Shown: piece by piece, positions 1 through 9,233 of the stretch | How positions within the stretch are numbered: position 1 is the first letter of the stretch | How the letters are laid out: each line of letters opens with the position of its first letter | Assembly: GCF_029894335.1 (NCBI RefSeq) | Contig: NZ_JARXZC010000016.1 | Location: 62,001 to 126,000, forward strand | Length of the DNA: 64,000 bases | From: Kitasatospora sp. MAP5-34 | GTDB lineage: Bacteria > Actinomycetota > Actinomycetes > Streptomycetales > Streptomycetaceae | Direction of reading: 5' to 3' | Notes under the pieces: model-generated | What the model saw: only the letters and a program-made list of their open reading frames with translations | What the model was told of the DNA's origin: nothing | The model's database searches: none | Program-made: the position numbers and the translations under genes

Positions 1-1
1 G

Positions 2-1144
2 GCCTGGGACGCCGCGGCCGGCGGCCGGTACGTCATCCGTGGCGGCGCGCTGATCGCCTGGTACGTGCCCGAGGGCGCGGGCCCCGAGACGCCGTTCCGG
101 GTGGTCGGCACCCACACCGACTCGCCCAACCTCCGGGTCAAGCCGATCCCGGACACCGGCTCGGCCGGCTGGCGCCAGGTCGCCGTGGAGATCTACGGCG
201 GAGTGCCGCTGAACACCTGGCTCGACCGCGACCTCGGCCTCTCCGGGCGCCTGGCGCTGCGTGACGGCACCGCCGTGCTGGTGCAGATCGACGAGCCGCT
301 GCTGCGGGTGCCGCAGCTGGCCATCCACCTGGACCGGCAGGTCAACGACGGCCTCAAGCTCGACAAGCAGCGCCACCTGACGCCGATCTGGGGAATCGGC
401 GACGTGACGGAGGGTTCGCTGATCGAGTACGTCGCCGAGAGGGCGGGCGTCGAGTCCTCGGACATCGTCGGCTGGGACTTGATGACCCACGACGTGCAGC
501 CGCCCTGCTACCTGGGCAAGGACCGCGAGCTGCTGGCCGGCCCGCGCCTGGACAACCTGCTCTCGGTGCACGCGGCGGCCGCCGCACTCGCCGCAGCGGT
601 CAGCGGGGACCTGCCGTACATCCCGGTGCTGGCGGCCTTCGACCACGAGGAGACGGGCAGCGAGTCCGACACCGGTGCGCAGGGTCCGCTGCTCGGCAAC
701 GTGCTGGACCGCAGCGTCTACGCGCGCGGCGGAACGCCGGAGGACCGGGCCCGGGCCCTGGCAGGGACGGTCTGCCTCTCCTCCGACATGGGCCACGCGG
801 TGCACCCGAACTACAGCGAGCGCCACGAGCCGGGCCACCACCCGATGCCGAACGGCGGCCCGATCCTCAAGGTCAACGTCAACAACCGCTACGCGACGGA
901 CGGCCTCGGCCGGGCCGTCTTCTCCGCCGCCTGCGAGAAGGCCGGCGTGCCGTGGCAGGTCTTCGTCTCCAACAACGCGATGCCCTGCGGCACCACCATC
1001 GGCCCGATCACCGCGGCCCGCCTCGGCATCACCACCGTGGACTGCGGCATCGCCGCCCTCTCCATGCACTCCGCCCGCGAGCTGTGCGGCGCGGACGACC
1101 CGTACCTGCTGGCCAGCGCCATCAAGGCGTTCCTCGAGGGCTGA
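2..1144 (+). CDS. apeB: M18 family aminopeptidase, 5' end outside the window
   Basis: The reading frame is already open at base 2, so the start lies upstream of the window; about 380 residues are visible. The protein has the M18 (aspartyl aminopeptidase) signatures: GTHTDSPNLRVKP supplies a zinc-ligand His and Asp, FDHEETGS holds the catalytic Glu and a metal ligand, SSDMGHAVHPNY follows, and MHSARELCG near the C-terminus has the last metal-binding His. Members are cytosolic dizinc exopeptidases that remove N-terminal, often acidic, residues from peptides. It converges with the thioredoxin/NHL gene, and a hairpin lies between them. Family assignment is firm; substrate preference is inferred from the family. 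Confidence 0.93.
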   Translation, partial: AWDAAAGGRYVIRGGALIAWYVPEGAGPETPFRVVGTHTDSPNLRVKPIPDTGSAGWRQVAVEIYGGVPLNTWLDRDLGLSGRLALRDGTAVLVQIDEPLLRVPQLAIHLDRQVNDGLKLDKQRHLTPIWGIGDVTEGSLIEYVAERAGVESSDIVGWDLMTHDVQPPCYLGKDRELLAGPRLDNLLSVHAAAAALAAAVSGDLPYIPVLAAFDHEETGSESDTGAQGPLLGNVLDRSVYARGGTPEDRARALAGTVCLSSDMGHAVHPNYSERHEPGHHPMPNGGPILKVNVNNRYATDGLGRAVFSAACEKAGVPWQVFVSNNAMPCGTTIGPITAARLGITTVDCGIAALSMHSARELCGADDPYLLASAIKAFLEG

Positions 1145-1161
1145 CCGTACGCAACCGGGCA

Positions 1162-1247
1162 ACCACCACAGGGGCGCGGGGAACTGCGCGATCAACCAGG
1201 CACCCACGTGTACCCCGATCGCACAGCTCCCCGCGCCTTGGTGGGTA
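1162..1247. terminator. Long intergenic inverted repeat, probable bidirectional terminator (copy 1 of 3)
   Basis: An imperfect inverted repeat with a left arm containing GGGGCGCGGGGAACTGCGCG (1171-1190) and a right arm containing GCACAGCTCCCCGCGCC (1221-1237) lies between two convergent genes. Very similar structures occur at 11977-12065 and 13217-13305. The position suggests transcription termination for both neighbours, although there is no U-tract. Confidence 0.6.
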
Positions 1248-1250
1248 CGG

Positions 1251-3071
1251 CTACTCCATGCCGGCGAGCACCAGCGGCAGCCGTGACACCCCACCCGCCG
1301 TCAGCTTCACCGGGACGCCCCAGTCCTGCTGGTGCACATGGCAGGCCGGGTACTCGATCTCCGGATCGTCGTCGCAGGACGCCGCCATGGCCGACACGTG
1401 CAGCACACCCTCCGTCACCTCGTCCGAGAGCACCAGCTCGCGGGAGAGCGCGGAGTCCGCGCCCGCGCCGGAGACCAGCAGCTCCGGCGGGGTCGAGCTG
1501 ACCAGCAGCCGGGTCGACGGTCCGTAGCGCTCGTCCAGCTTCTGCCCGGCGGGGGCCTGGAACACCACGTCCAGCTTGAGTGCGCCCGGCGTGACCTCGG
1601 TCGCGGCGCGCTGGGTCCGGTGCGCGACCGCCTCGACCCGGACGGCCTCCTCGGGGAGCCGCAGCCGGGTCAGCCGGTGCCGCGCGGACTCGACCACCAC
1701 CAGGTCACCCTCGACCAGCACCGCCCCGGAGGGCTCCCGCAGGTCGGTGGCCAGCGTGCTGACCTCGCCGGTGGCGGGCTCGTAGCGGCGCAGCGCGTGG
1801 TTGTAGGTGTCGGCGATCGCCACCGAGCCGTCCGGCAGTACGGTCACGCCGAGCGGGTGCTGCAGCAGGGCCTGGTCGGCCGCGCCGTCCCGGTGCCCGA
1901 AGTCGAACAGTCCGGCGCCGACAGCGGTGTGCACCGTCTTCGTTTCACGTGAAACCCAGCGGACGGCGGAAGTCTCCGAGTCGGCGACCCAGAGCCGCTC
2001 GCCGTCCGCCGAGACCGCCAGCCCGGACGGCTGCGCGAACCAGGCCTCGTCCACCGGGCCGTCCACCAGGCCCTCGTTGGTCGTCCCGGCCGACACCCGG
2101 ACAGTGCCCGCCACCGGGTCGTACGCCCACAGCTGGTGCACGCCCGCCATGGCGATCCAGACCTCGCCGTCGAAGAACGCGACGTCCCACGGCGAGGAGA
2201 GGTCGACCTCGCGGGCCGGGCCGCTGGTCGGTGAGCCCTGCCACCACTGCTTCCCGGTGCCGGCGAGCGTGCTGACCGAGCCGTCCGCCAACCGTACGCC
2301 GCGCAGGGCGTGGTTGACGGTGTCGGCCACCACCACGTCGTAGCCCAGCTCCAGCCCCGCCGGGACGAGCGCCAGGCCCTGCGGCTCACTGAACCGGGGC
2401 TCCGGACCGTCCACCAGACCGCGCTCACCGTCACCGATCCGGCGGACGACCGTCTCGCCGTCCTCCGCCAGCTCGACCAGCGAGTGGTGGCCGGAGTCCG
2501 CGACCAGGTAGTGCCCGTCAGCCAGCCGGACGACCTTCCCGGGGAACCGCAGATCCCCCGCCTCGGGCTCGGGCGCCACGTACGGGCCCTCACCGCGCCG
2601 CAGGGTGCCCTTGGCGGCGTGCTCCGCCTCCAGCTCCTCGACCAGCCTGGCGATCGCGTGCGCGTGCCCCTCGCCGGCGTGCTGCGCGACCACGTACCCC
2701 TCGGGGTCGATCACCACCAGCGTCGGCCAGGCCCGGACGGCGTACTGCTTCCACGTCACCAACGCCGGGTCGTCCAGCACCGGATGGTGCACCTCGTACC
2801 GGGCCACCGCGTCCACCACGGCCTGATGGTCGGCCTCGTGCGCGAACTTGGGCGAGTGCACCCCGACGATCACCACCGTGTCGCGGTGCTTCTCCTCGAG
2901 CTCCCGGAGCTCGTCCAGCACATGGAGACAGTTGATGCAGCAGAAGGTCCAGAAGTCTAGTACCAATGTGCGCCCTCTGAAGTCGGCAAGGGTCAGATCC
3001 TTGCCGCCGGTGTTGATCCAACCACCAGCCCCGACGAGTTCGGGGGCGCGTACGCGTGCACGAGAAGCCAT
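1251..3071 (-). CDS. Thioredoxin-like domain protein with C-terminal NHL repeats
   Basis: The first 150 or so residues form a thioredoxin/AhpC-TSA-like domain (FRGRTLVLDFWTFCCINCLH), with a CCINC segment where the redox CxxC is expected. The rest is a series of NHL beta-propeller repeats with recurring patterns such as VADSGHHSLVEL, VADTVNHALRGV and IADTYNHALRRY. This is the NHLRC2-like architecture of bacteria and animals. No signal peptide is seen, so it is probably cytosolic. An ATG at 3071 (MASRARVRAPEL) is preferred because conserved sequence begins there; the frame stays open upstream to about 3131 and no strong ribosome-binding site decides it. The biological role is unknown; a thiol-redox function is inferred from the motif. 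Confidence 0.88.
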   Translation of the reverse strand: MASRARVRAPELVGAGGWINTGGKDLTLADFRGRTLVLDFWTFCCINCLHVLDELRELEEKHRDTVVIVGVHSPKFAHEADHQAVVDAVARYEVHHPVLDDPALVTWKQYAVRAWPTLVVIDPEGYVVAQHAGEGHAHAIARLVEELEAEHAAKGTLRRGEGPYVAPEPEAGDLRFPGKVVRLADGHYLVADSGHHSLVELAEDGETVVRRIGDGERGLVDGPEPRFSEPQGLALVPAGLELGYDVVVADTVNHALRGVRLADGSVSTLAGTGKQWWQGSPTSGPAREVDLSSPWDVAFFDGEVWIAMAGVHQLWAYDPVAGTVRVSAGTTNEGLVDGPVDEAWFAQPSGLAVSADGERLWVADSETSAVRWVSRETKTVHTAVGAGLFDFGHRDGAADQALLQHPLGVTVLPDGSVAIADTYNHALRRYEPATGEVSTLATDLREPSGAVLVEGDLVVVESARHRLTRLRLPEEAVRVEAVAHRTQRAATEVTPGALKLDVVFQAPAGQKLDERYGPSTRLLVSSTPPELLVSGAGADSALSRELVLSDEVTEGVLHVSAMAASCDDDPEIEYPACHVHQQDWGVPVKLTAGGVSRLPLVLAGME

Positions 3072-3140
3072 AACCCCATCAAACCGCACAGCGAGTGTCC
3101 GCATTCCAGGCGTGCCCGTCGGGTAGCGCAACCCGCTCCC

Positions 3141-3374
3141 TCACCCCCTCGACACCTGCCAGTCATGGAGGCCGCCCGGAGCGTCGTCCGGGGGGATCAG
3201 GTCTCGGAGCTTCGTGATGCTTTCCCTGCCGCCCTTGACCGGCCGGACGAACACACCGAACGAGTGCACAGCCATGACCTTCACGGCCCTGCCGCTGCGC
3301 CTGTCATAGGCCATCTCGCCGACAGCCGGTTCCCACTGGTCAGCCATGGTCATCCGCCCATTCCAGCGCAGCAC
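3141..3374 (-). CDS. Small conserved hypothetical protein
   Basis: Encodes up to 77 residues; an internal ATG (MADQWEPAVGEMAYD) at 3347 could be the true start. The sequence is soluble and basic-acidic mixed, with a compact beta-like pattern (VKVMAVHSFGVFVRPVKGG), and has no signal peptide or membrane segment. Its 5' end overlaps the 3' end of the next minus-strand gene (3340-3546), so the two are probably translationally coupled. The pair is divergent from the XRE regulator at 3685, an arrangement that suggests control by that regulator. I do not recognise a named family. Confidence 0.6.
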   Translation of the reverse strand: MLRWNGRMTMADQWEPAVGEMAYDRRSGRAVKVMAVHSFGVFVRPVKGGRESITKLRDLIPPDDAPGGLHDWQVSRG

Positions 3375-3546
3375 CGAACGTGAAGAACATCAACGGTCCC
3401 GCGCCATCCGGTCTGGCCACGTGCAGACTGCCACGCTTGCGGTCGGCCACGCCCCACACATCCATGAGCAGACCGGGCTGCGAGGGCAGCGGAACGACCC
3501 CGTAGCGGGCACAGGTGAGCGGTTCAGCTTGGGCCACTACTGACAT
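3340..3546 (-). CDS. Small hypothetical protein, first gene of a two-gene unit
   Basis: The start chosen is the ATG at 3546 (MSVVAQAEPLTCARYGV), preceded by a good GGGGAG ribosome-binding site; the frame continues upstream to 3666 without coding character. About 68 residues, ending in FTFGAALEWADDHG. No catalytic motif, signal peptide or membrane helix is visible. It overlaps the following small gene and is divergent from the XRE/DUF5919-type regulator. Function unknown; the pairing with a TTA-containing regulator suggests a developmentally controlled small locus, which is inference. Confidence 0.6.
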   Translation of the reverse strand: MSVVAQAEPLTCARYGVVPLPSQPGLLMDVWGVADRKRGSLHVARPDGAGPLMFFTFGAALEWADDHG

Positions 3547-3684
3547 GGGCTGCTCCCCGAGTAGGCGGTTCGTCGTGCCCCCTACAGTGGCCCGCCCTTT
3601 CGGACGAATCAGGCCAGCGGGGAGGACAGTTGGCCCGTTCCGGCGGTAGGTTCGCAGAACGCCCAAACGTCCCTGGGGGAAGCC

Positions 3685-4464
3685 TTGAACACTGCCCTAC
3701 GATCGGCTATGTCCGCCGCTGGCCTCTCGCCACGCCAGTTAGCGGGCCGGGTGGGAGTGTCAGGCAAGACCGTTGAACGCTGGCTGTCCGATGATCACCT
3801 GATCCCCCACGCGCGGAACCGAGAGGACGCCGCCCAGGCGCTGGGAGTTGACGCAACTATGCTGTGGCCGAAGGCAGTTCGGGACGTATTCAAGACTGGC
3901 CCCGATCGAGAGATCGTCCGCAGCTACCCGTACCGGTCCGCCTGCCCCTCGACCGTGTGGGGTGACCTGATCAAGAGTGCGAAGACTGACCTGCTCTTCG
4001 CTGGCTACACCAACTACTTCCTGTGGTTGGAACAGCCGAACCTTGTCGAAACGCTGCGCCGGAAGGCCGAGACAGGCTGTCGCGTGCGGTTCCTCATGGG
4101 TGATCCCGATGGTGAGGTGACCCGCCAGCGGGAAGCCATCGAAGACGTGGCACTGTCGGTCTCTACGCGGGTCAGGATCACTCTTGAGCACCTGCGTCGC
4201 CTCGGGCCGATAGAAGGGCTTGAGGCTCGCTTCTCGGCCCCCGTGGACGCCATGAACCATGTCAGCCTGTCCGTGTTCCGCTTCGACCGTGACGCCCTAG
4301 TCACGCCACATCTGGCTCGGCTGGTAGGCCACGACTCCCCATTGATGCACCTGCGCGGGGACGGAGCGGGTGGCATGTGGTCCCGGTTCGCTGACCACGC
4401 CGAAGAACTGTGGGAGCGGGGCATGCCGGTGCCGCTGGGCCAGAAAGCCCCTGATCGCTCATAG
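3685..4464 (+). CDS. XRE-family regulator with a C-terminal PLD-like/DUF5919-type domain; contains a TTA codon
   Basis: Starts at a TTG (3685) a few bases after GGGGGA. Residues 1-60 form a lambda-repressor-like helix-turn-helix (LSPRQLAGRVGVSGKTVERWLS). Residues about 75-250 resemble the phospholipase-D-like sensory region found in many Streptomyces XRE proteins (DLLFAGYTNYFLWLE, CRVRFLMGDPDGEVTRQRE), but without a clear HKD catalytic motif. Probably a cytosolic DNA-binding regulator of its own divergent small genes. Codon 19 is TTA (3739-3741), which in streptomycetes needs the developmentally limited bldA tRNA. The DUF5919 label is from memory. Confidence 0.8.
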   Translation: MNTALRSAMSAAGLSPRQLAGRVGVSGKTVERWLSDDHLIPHARNREDAAQALGVDATMLWPKAVRDVFKTGPDREIVRSYPYRSACPSTVWGDLIKSAKTDLLFAGYTNYFLWLEQPNLVETLRRKAETGCRVRFLMGDPDGEVTRQREAIEDVALSVSTRVRITLEHLRRLGPIEGLEARFSAPVDAMNHVSLSVFRFDRDALVTPHLARLVGHDSPLMHLRGDGAGGMWSRFADHAEELWERGMPVPLGQKAPDRS

Positions 4465-4788
4465 CCAACTGGATCAGGACGACCTGGGGGATATCGGGGA
4501 ACTCGTCGAGGCTTCCGGGCACCTGCGCATCAAGGTGGCGCGGCCGTAGCCGACCGTGTGTCGGTTCATTGCTCGGAGGGTCCATAAGTCGGCAATGACC
4601 AACTTGCCCCCGAGGCCCGCCTACTCTGCCGTCGGGTCGCTTGAGCTGGCATTTTGGGACAGGAACGAGACACCGTCACAGCTCTGTCCCCGCAGGCGTC
4701 ACGGGCTGGACGATCATGATCGCTTGTGTGACGCTTCTGGTGGTCGCGGCGGGGAGTCGCGATCTACCACTCTTGGGGGGATCTTCAG
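4465..4788. other. Intergenic region with a possible coding remnant
   Basis: No complete gene is seen. A short open frame reads KPLIAHSQLDQDDLGDIGEL and ends at a stop at 4547-4549. It looks protein-like, overlaps the end of the regulator gene in another frame and has no convincing start, so it may be the tail of a lost gene. The rest presumably carries the promoter of the lipoprotein gene at 4789. Confidence 0.4.
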
Positions 4789-5472
4789 ATGCGTGTTCAG
4801 CGTGCCCTGGCGGCAAGTGCGATGCTGGTTGTGACGGGGCTTGCGCTGACCGCCTGCCAGGGCAGCGTCAGCGGGTCGGCCGGCCCGGGCGCCAGCCAGG
4901 CGGCGTCGGCGCCGAGCAGTGCCACGGCCCCGGGCAGCACCGGTGGCGGCTCGTCCTCCGGCACCACGGGCTCGTCTTCGGGCACCACGGGTTCGTCCTC
5001 GGGCAGCGCGGGCTCCAAGGCCCCTGCCGGTGGCGCTTCCGGGTCGGGCAAGGTGACGCCCGCGGCCTGCACCACGGCCAACCTGATCCCCGACGTCTCC
5101 GTAGGCGAGGCCACGCCGCCGGAGTCGGACATGGCGTCGGTCACTGTGACGTTCGGTAACAAGGGCGACACCTGCACCCTGAACGGCTTCGCCGGGGTTC
5201 ACCTGGCCACCAGCGCGGGACCGACCGACGTGCCGCGCGACGGCCGCAAGAAGCCGAGCACCGTCACCCTCGCCAAGGCGCAGATCGCCACGTTCACCAT
5301 CTGGTACCGCACCAACCCCAAGGGCCACCCCGGTGACAAGGTGACCACCATGACGATCACCCCGCCCGGTGAGACCCACTCGGTCAAGATGAACTGGCCG
5401 GGCGTCGAATTTGCCACGGGCGCGGACGCGGGCGGCACGGACACCCTGTACCTGGAGCCGGTCTCGATGTAA
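4789..5472 (+). CDS. Secreted lipoprotein with a DUF4232-type domain
   Basis: The N-terminus is a lipoprotein signal: MRVQRALAASAMLVVTGLAL followed by the lipobox LTAC, so Cys23 would be lipidated and the protein anchored outside the membrane. Residues about 25-85 are a Ser/Gly/Thr/Pro-rich linker containing two SSGTTG units. The remaining 140 residues match the DUF4232 pattern (AACTTANL near the domain start, VTVTFGNKGDTCTLNGFAGV), with two Cys that may form a disulfide. DUF4232 proteins are common exported actinobacterial proteins of unknown function. It appears monocistronic. Confidence 0.85.
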   Translation: MRVQRALAASAMLVVTGLALTACQGSVSGSAGPGASQAASAPSSATAPGSTGGGSSSGTTGSSSGTTGSSSGSAGSKAPAGGASGSGKVTPAACTTANLIPDVSVGEATPPESDMASVTVTFGNKGDTCTLNGFAGVHLATSAGPTDVPRDGRKKPSTVTLAKAQIATFTIWYRTNPKGHPGDKVTTMTITPPGETHSVKMNWPGVEFATGADAGGTDTLYLEPVSM

Positions 5473-5536
5473 CGGTTGATCCACCGGCAGTCGCTGATGA
5501 GGTGGAAGGCAGCCCCGCGACGGGGCAGTCGCCGCG

Positions 5537-5899
5537 CTACAGGGCGAGGTGCAGGCGAAGCGCGGTGTCCAGTCGCGTGAGCTGTTCTCCGGACACGGTT
5601 CCGATCCGGTGCAGCAGCCGCTCGACCGCCACCGCGCGGACCTGTTCGGCCTGGGCCTTGGAATCGCGGTCGAGACCGCAGGAGGCTGCGTCGAGCAGTA
5701 CTTGGAAGGGGAACACCCGGTCCGTGTTCGAGGTGATCGGTACGACTGTCAGCACGCCGCGGCCGTGCCGGGTGGCCGACTGGTTGGCGGAGTTGTTCGA
5801 GACGATGACGGCGGGCCGGGCCTTGTTCGCTTCACTGTCGTTCGCTTCACTGCCGCGAACCGGGTCGAAGTCGATCAGATAGATGTCACCGCGTCGCAT
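5537..5899 (-). CDS. mazF: MazF/PemK-family endoribonuclease toxin
   Basis: About 120 residues starting at the ATG at 5899 (MRRGDIYLIDFDPVRGSEAN). MRRGDIYLIDFDP and KARPAVIVSNN are classic MazF/PemK motifs containing the conserved Arg of the RNase active site, followed by VLTVVPITSNTDRVFPFQV. The family cleaves mRNA at short sequences when freed from its antitoxin. It overlaps the upstream antitoxin gene by 14 bases, typical of a co-translated type II module. A 15-base direct duplication (5826-5852) adds a second SEAN unit (SEANDSEANK) in the loop before the conserved RPAVIVSN strand; this is unusual and could affect activity. Confidence 0.9.
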   Translation of the reverse strand: MRRGDIYLIDFDPVRGSEANDSEANKARPAVIVSNNSANQSATRHGRGVLTVVPITSNTDRVFPFQVLLDAASCGLDRDSKAQAEQVRAVAVERLLHRIGTVSGEQLTRLDTALRLHLAL

Positions 5900-6116
5900 C
5901 GGAGAGACCGTCCCCTGTCGCACGATCCCAGATGGCCGCGTCCTCGTTCTGCTCCCAGTCCTGCCAGGCCTTCGCGTAGTCGTCCTCCAACTGCGAGGCG
6001 CGCAGAAGCTCGATGGCGGCATGTATCACGGCGGACCGTGAGTCGGTGGAAGTCTCGGCCGCGTACTGGTCGAGGAAGGCGACATCACCTTCAGGGAGGC
6101 TGACGCTGATCTTCAT
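5886..6116 (-). CDS. mazE: MazE-type ribbon-helix-helix antitoxin
   Basis: 76 residues. The N-terminus MKISVSLPEGDVAFLDQYAA followed by SRSAVIHAAIELLR is a ribbon-helix-helix DNA-binding motif. The acidic C-terminus (LEDDYAKAWQDWEQNEDAAI) is the usual toxin-wrapping tail. It is the first gene of the module and overlaps the toxin start, so toxin and antitoxin are made from one transcript; such antitoxins normally repress their own promoter alone or with the toxin. Assignment rests on motif and context. Confidence 0.88.
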   Translation of the reverse strand: MKISVSLPEGDVAFLDQYAAETSTDSRSAVIHAAIELLRASQLEDDYAKAWQDWEQNEDAAIWDRATGDGLSDATR

Positions 6117-6275
6117 GCCAGAAAGCCTACTCGGGTGCTACCGATAGTGCTACCTGTGGTGGGAAGGGTAGTGGCATGCGCTTGTGGACGGGTTCAGCCG
6201 GACGCCCTCCGCCGGAGCCCAGGCCCGCTGTTCACCGGCTTGCCCCTCGGTGGCACAGCGGGGGCGGGCGGTGGG

Positions 6276-6704
6276 TCAGTCCGGGGGCCTCCGGTGGCCG
6301 GGCGGCAGTAGGAAGTCGAAACGCCCGTCGGCGAGTGCCTCTTTGAGGGCCACCAGCTCGCCGATGGTGCCGATCAGCACGTTGTTCTGGTTGTTCACGT
6401 TGGCTACGGCGACGCGTCCCTCATGCAGCTCGGCCAGCACGAAGCCGAACACGTCGCCCGCGTCGTCCGGGGCGTCCGTCGCCTCCCAGGACAGGCCGGG
6501 GTGCTCGTGCGGGAAGTACTCGACGAGCGAGTCACGAACCAGACCGGTCCCCGGATCCGGGTCGTCCCCCGAGCGGTACCTGCTGGAGCCCTGATCGGCC
6601 CTGTCGGGGGTGCTGGATTCACGGTTCACGATGTCCCAACTCGTTGACGGGGATGAGTGGTTCGACTTCGCCGGAGGCCCTCCGATGCGAAGGTCAGCAG
6701 GCAT
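6276..6704 (-). CDS. Hypothetical protein downstream of a decayed ATP-binding protein gene
   Basis: Up to 142 residues. Neither the ATG at 6704 nor a GTG near 6629 (VNRESSTPDRAD) has a clear ribosome-binding site, so the start is uncertain. The C-terminal half is better structured (FGFVLAELHEGRVAVANVNN, LIGTIGELVALKEALADGRF) and is broadly reminiscent of small DUF397-like Streptomyces proteins, but I cannot assign it. No signal or membrane segment. It lies just downstream of the remnant at 6727-7086 on the same strand, so it may once have belonged to the same unit. Confidence 0.55.
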   Translation of the reverse strand: MPADLRIGGPPAKSNHSSPSTSWDIVNRESSTPDRADQGSSRYRSGDDPDPGTGLVRDSLVEYFPHEHPGLSWEATDAPDDAGDVFGFVLAELHEGRVAVANVNNQNNVLIGTIGELVALKEALADGRFDFLLPPGHRRPPD

Positions 6705-6726
6705 GGCTCGACCATGCTCTGAGGGG

Positions 6727-7086
6727 TCACCGTGCAGCCCCGGCGTCGACGGTTGCCAGGACCGAGGCTTTGGCCCAAACCGCTTTGCCGTACGGGCCGA
6801 TGGGTTCGACGCCCCACTCGTCCGCGAGCTTCTCGACCAGGCACAGGCCCCGGCCGCCGGTGCGGGTCATGTCGGTCTCCAGCACCTTGACACGGTCCGT
6901 CGAGGCATCCGCGACCGCGATGTACAGCAGCCCCTCGCGAAGATCGAGAACAACGGTCGGGGCACCGCCGTGCAGCAGCGCGTTCGTCAGTAGCTCGGAC
7001 AGCAGCAGGCACGGCGTCTCGGAGTCGAGGCCGACGGCGGCGAGCAGGTCGCGCAGCAGCGCCAGGTGAACCGAACGTAGCTGATG
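6727..7086 (-). pseudogene. 5'-truncated HATPase_c (anti-sigma/serine kinase-like) ATP-binding protein remnant
   Basis: A stop at 7087-7089 immediately precedes an open frame of 119 codons that reads as the C-terminal three quarters of a Streptomyces ATP-binding protein: LLLSELLTNALLHGG is the N-box, VAVADAS-like LLYIAVADAS the G1 box, and TGGRGLCLVEKLADEWGVEP the G2 box. There is no ATG or GTG near the beginning, and the N-terminal helix normally present (20-40 residues) is missing, so the gene is probably dead or starts at a non-standard codon. Intact relatives are RsbW/SpoIIAB-like kinases of unknown partner. Confidence 0.65.
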
Positions 7087-7130
7087 TCACTGACAGCGAG
7101 TGAGCGCTTCGGTAGGCCGGATCGAATGGA

Positions 7131-7724
7131 TCACCCCGCCGCGAGGCGCTCCGTCAGCCGCTGCTTCGCCGCCGGCCATTCGTCGCGCAGCATCGAGAAG
7201 TGGACGCTGTCCCGCCAGGTGCCGTCCGGGCGGAGCCGGTTGCGGCGCAGGGTGCCTTCGTGGGTGGCGCCGAGGCGGCGGATGGCGTTCTGGGAGCGCT
7301 CGTTCAGGTGGTCGGTCTGCCACATCACCCTGCCCATGCCGAGATCGTCGAAGGCGTGGGTGAGCAGCAGCAGCTTGGATTCGGTGTTGACGGCGCTGCG
7401 CCAGACCGCGCGGCCGTACCAGGTGCCGCCGATCTCCAGCAGTTCGTCGGTCGCGCTGAAGTCGAAGTAGCAGGTCACGCCGACGGCGCGGCCGGTGGCC
7501 GGCCGAATGACCGCGAAGGGGACGCAGTCCGGGTCCTGTACCCGGCTGTCGACGACCTCGCCGATCTCCTGCTCGGTCATCGGGGTGTGCACCGGGACCC
7601 AGCGCCAGACCTCCTCGTCCCGCCCGGCCGCCGCGAACAGGTCGGGCACGTGGGCGTGGCCGAGCGGCTCCAGCCGGACATGACGGCCGATCAGGGTGGT
7701 GGGGGAGGGCAGCTTTGCGGTCAT
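7131..7724 (-). CDS. GNAT family N-acetyltransferase (RimJ/RimL type)
   Basis: 197 residues beginning MTAKLPSPTTLIGRHVRLEP, the usual start of RimJ/RimL-like GNATs. The acetyl-CoA region includes GTWYGRAVWRSAVNTESKLL and LLTHAFDDLGMGRVMWQTD, followed by NERSQNAIRRLGATHEG, characteristic of Acetyltransf_3 domains. It would acetylate an amino group on a small molecule or protein N-terminus; the substrate is not predictable. It lies 99 bases downstream of purA on the same strand, with a large inverted repeat (7735-7790) between them, so separate transcription or attenuation is likely. Confidence 0.9.
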   Translation of the reverse strand: MTAKLPSPTTLIGRHVRLEPLGHAHVPDLFAAAGRDEEVWRWVPVHTPMTEQEIGEVVDSRVQDPDCVPFAVIRPATGRAVGVTCYFDFSATDELLEIGGTWYGRAVWRSAVNTESKLLLLTHAFDDLGMGRVMWQTDHLNERSQNAIRRLGATHEGTLRRNRLRPDGTWRDSVHFSMLRDEWPAAKQRLTERLAAG

Positions 7725-7734
7725 GGCAGCAAAG

Positions 7735-7790
7735 TAGCCCCAGATTGCACTACCGGCAAATAATTTCTGCCTTAGTGCAATCCGGGGCTA
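7735..7790 (-). promoter_or_regulatory. 18-base inverted repeat between purA and the GNAT gene
   Basis: Arms at 7735-7752 and 7773-7790 match at 17 of 18 positions (core GATTGCACTA / TAGTGCAATC). The 20-base AT-rich centre can form an inner GGCA/TGCC hairpin. It could terminate purA or act as an operator just upstream of the GNAT start at 7724; there is no clear U-run. Confidence 0.5.
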
Positions 7791-7823
7791 CCGGCGATCT
7801 CAGCTGAAGGATCGGCTGCAGGA

Positions 7824-9212
<1,389 letters not shown>

Positions 9213-9233
9213 TTACCTGAGGAAGGACCGGTC

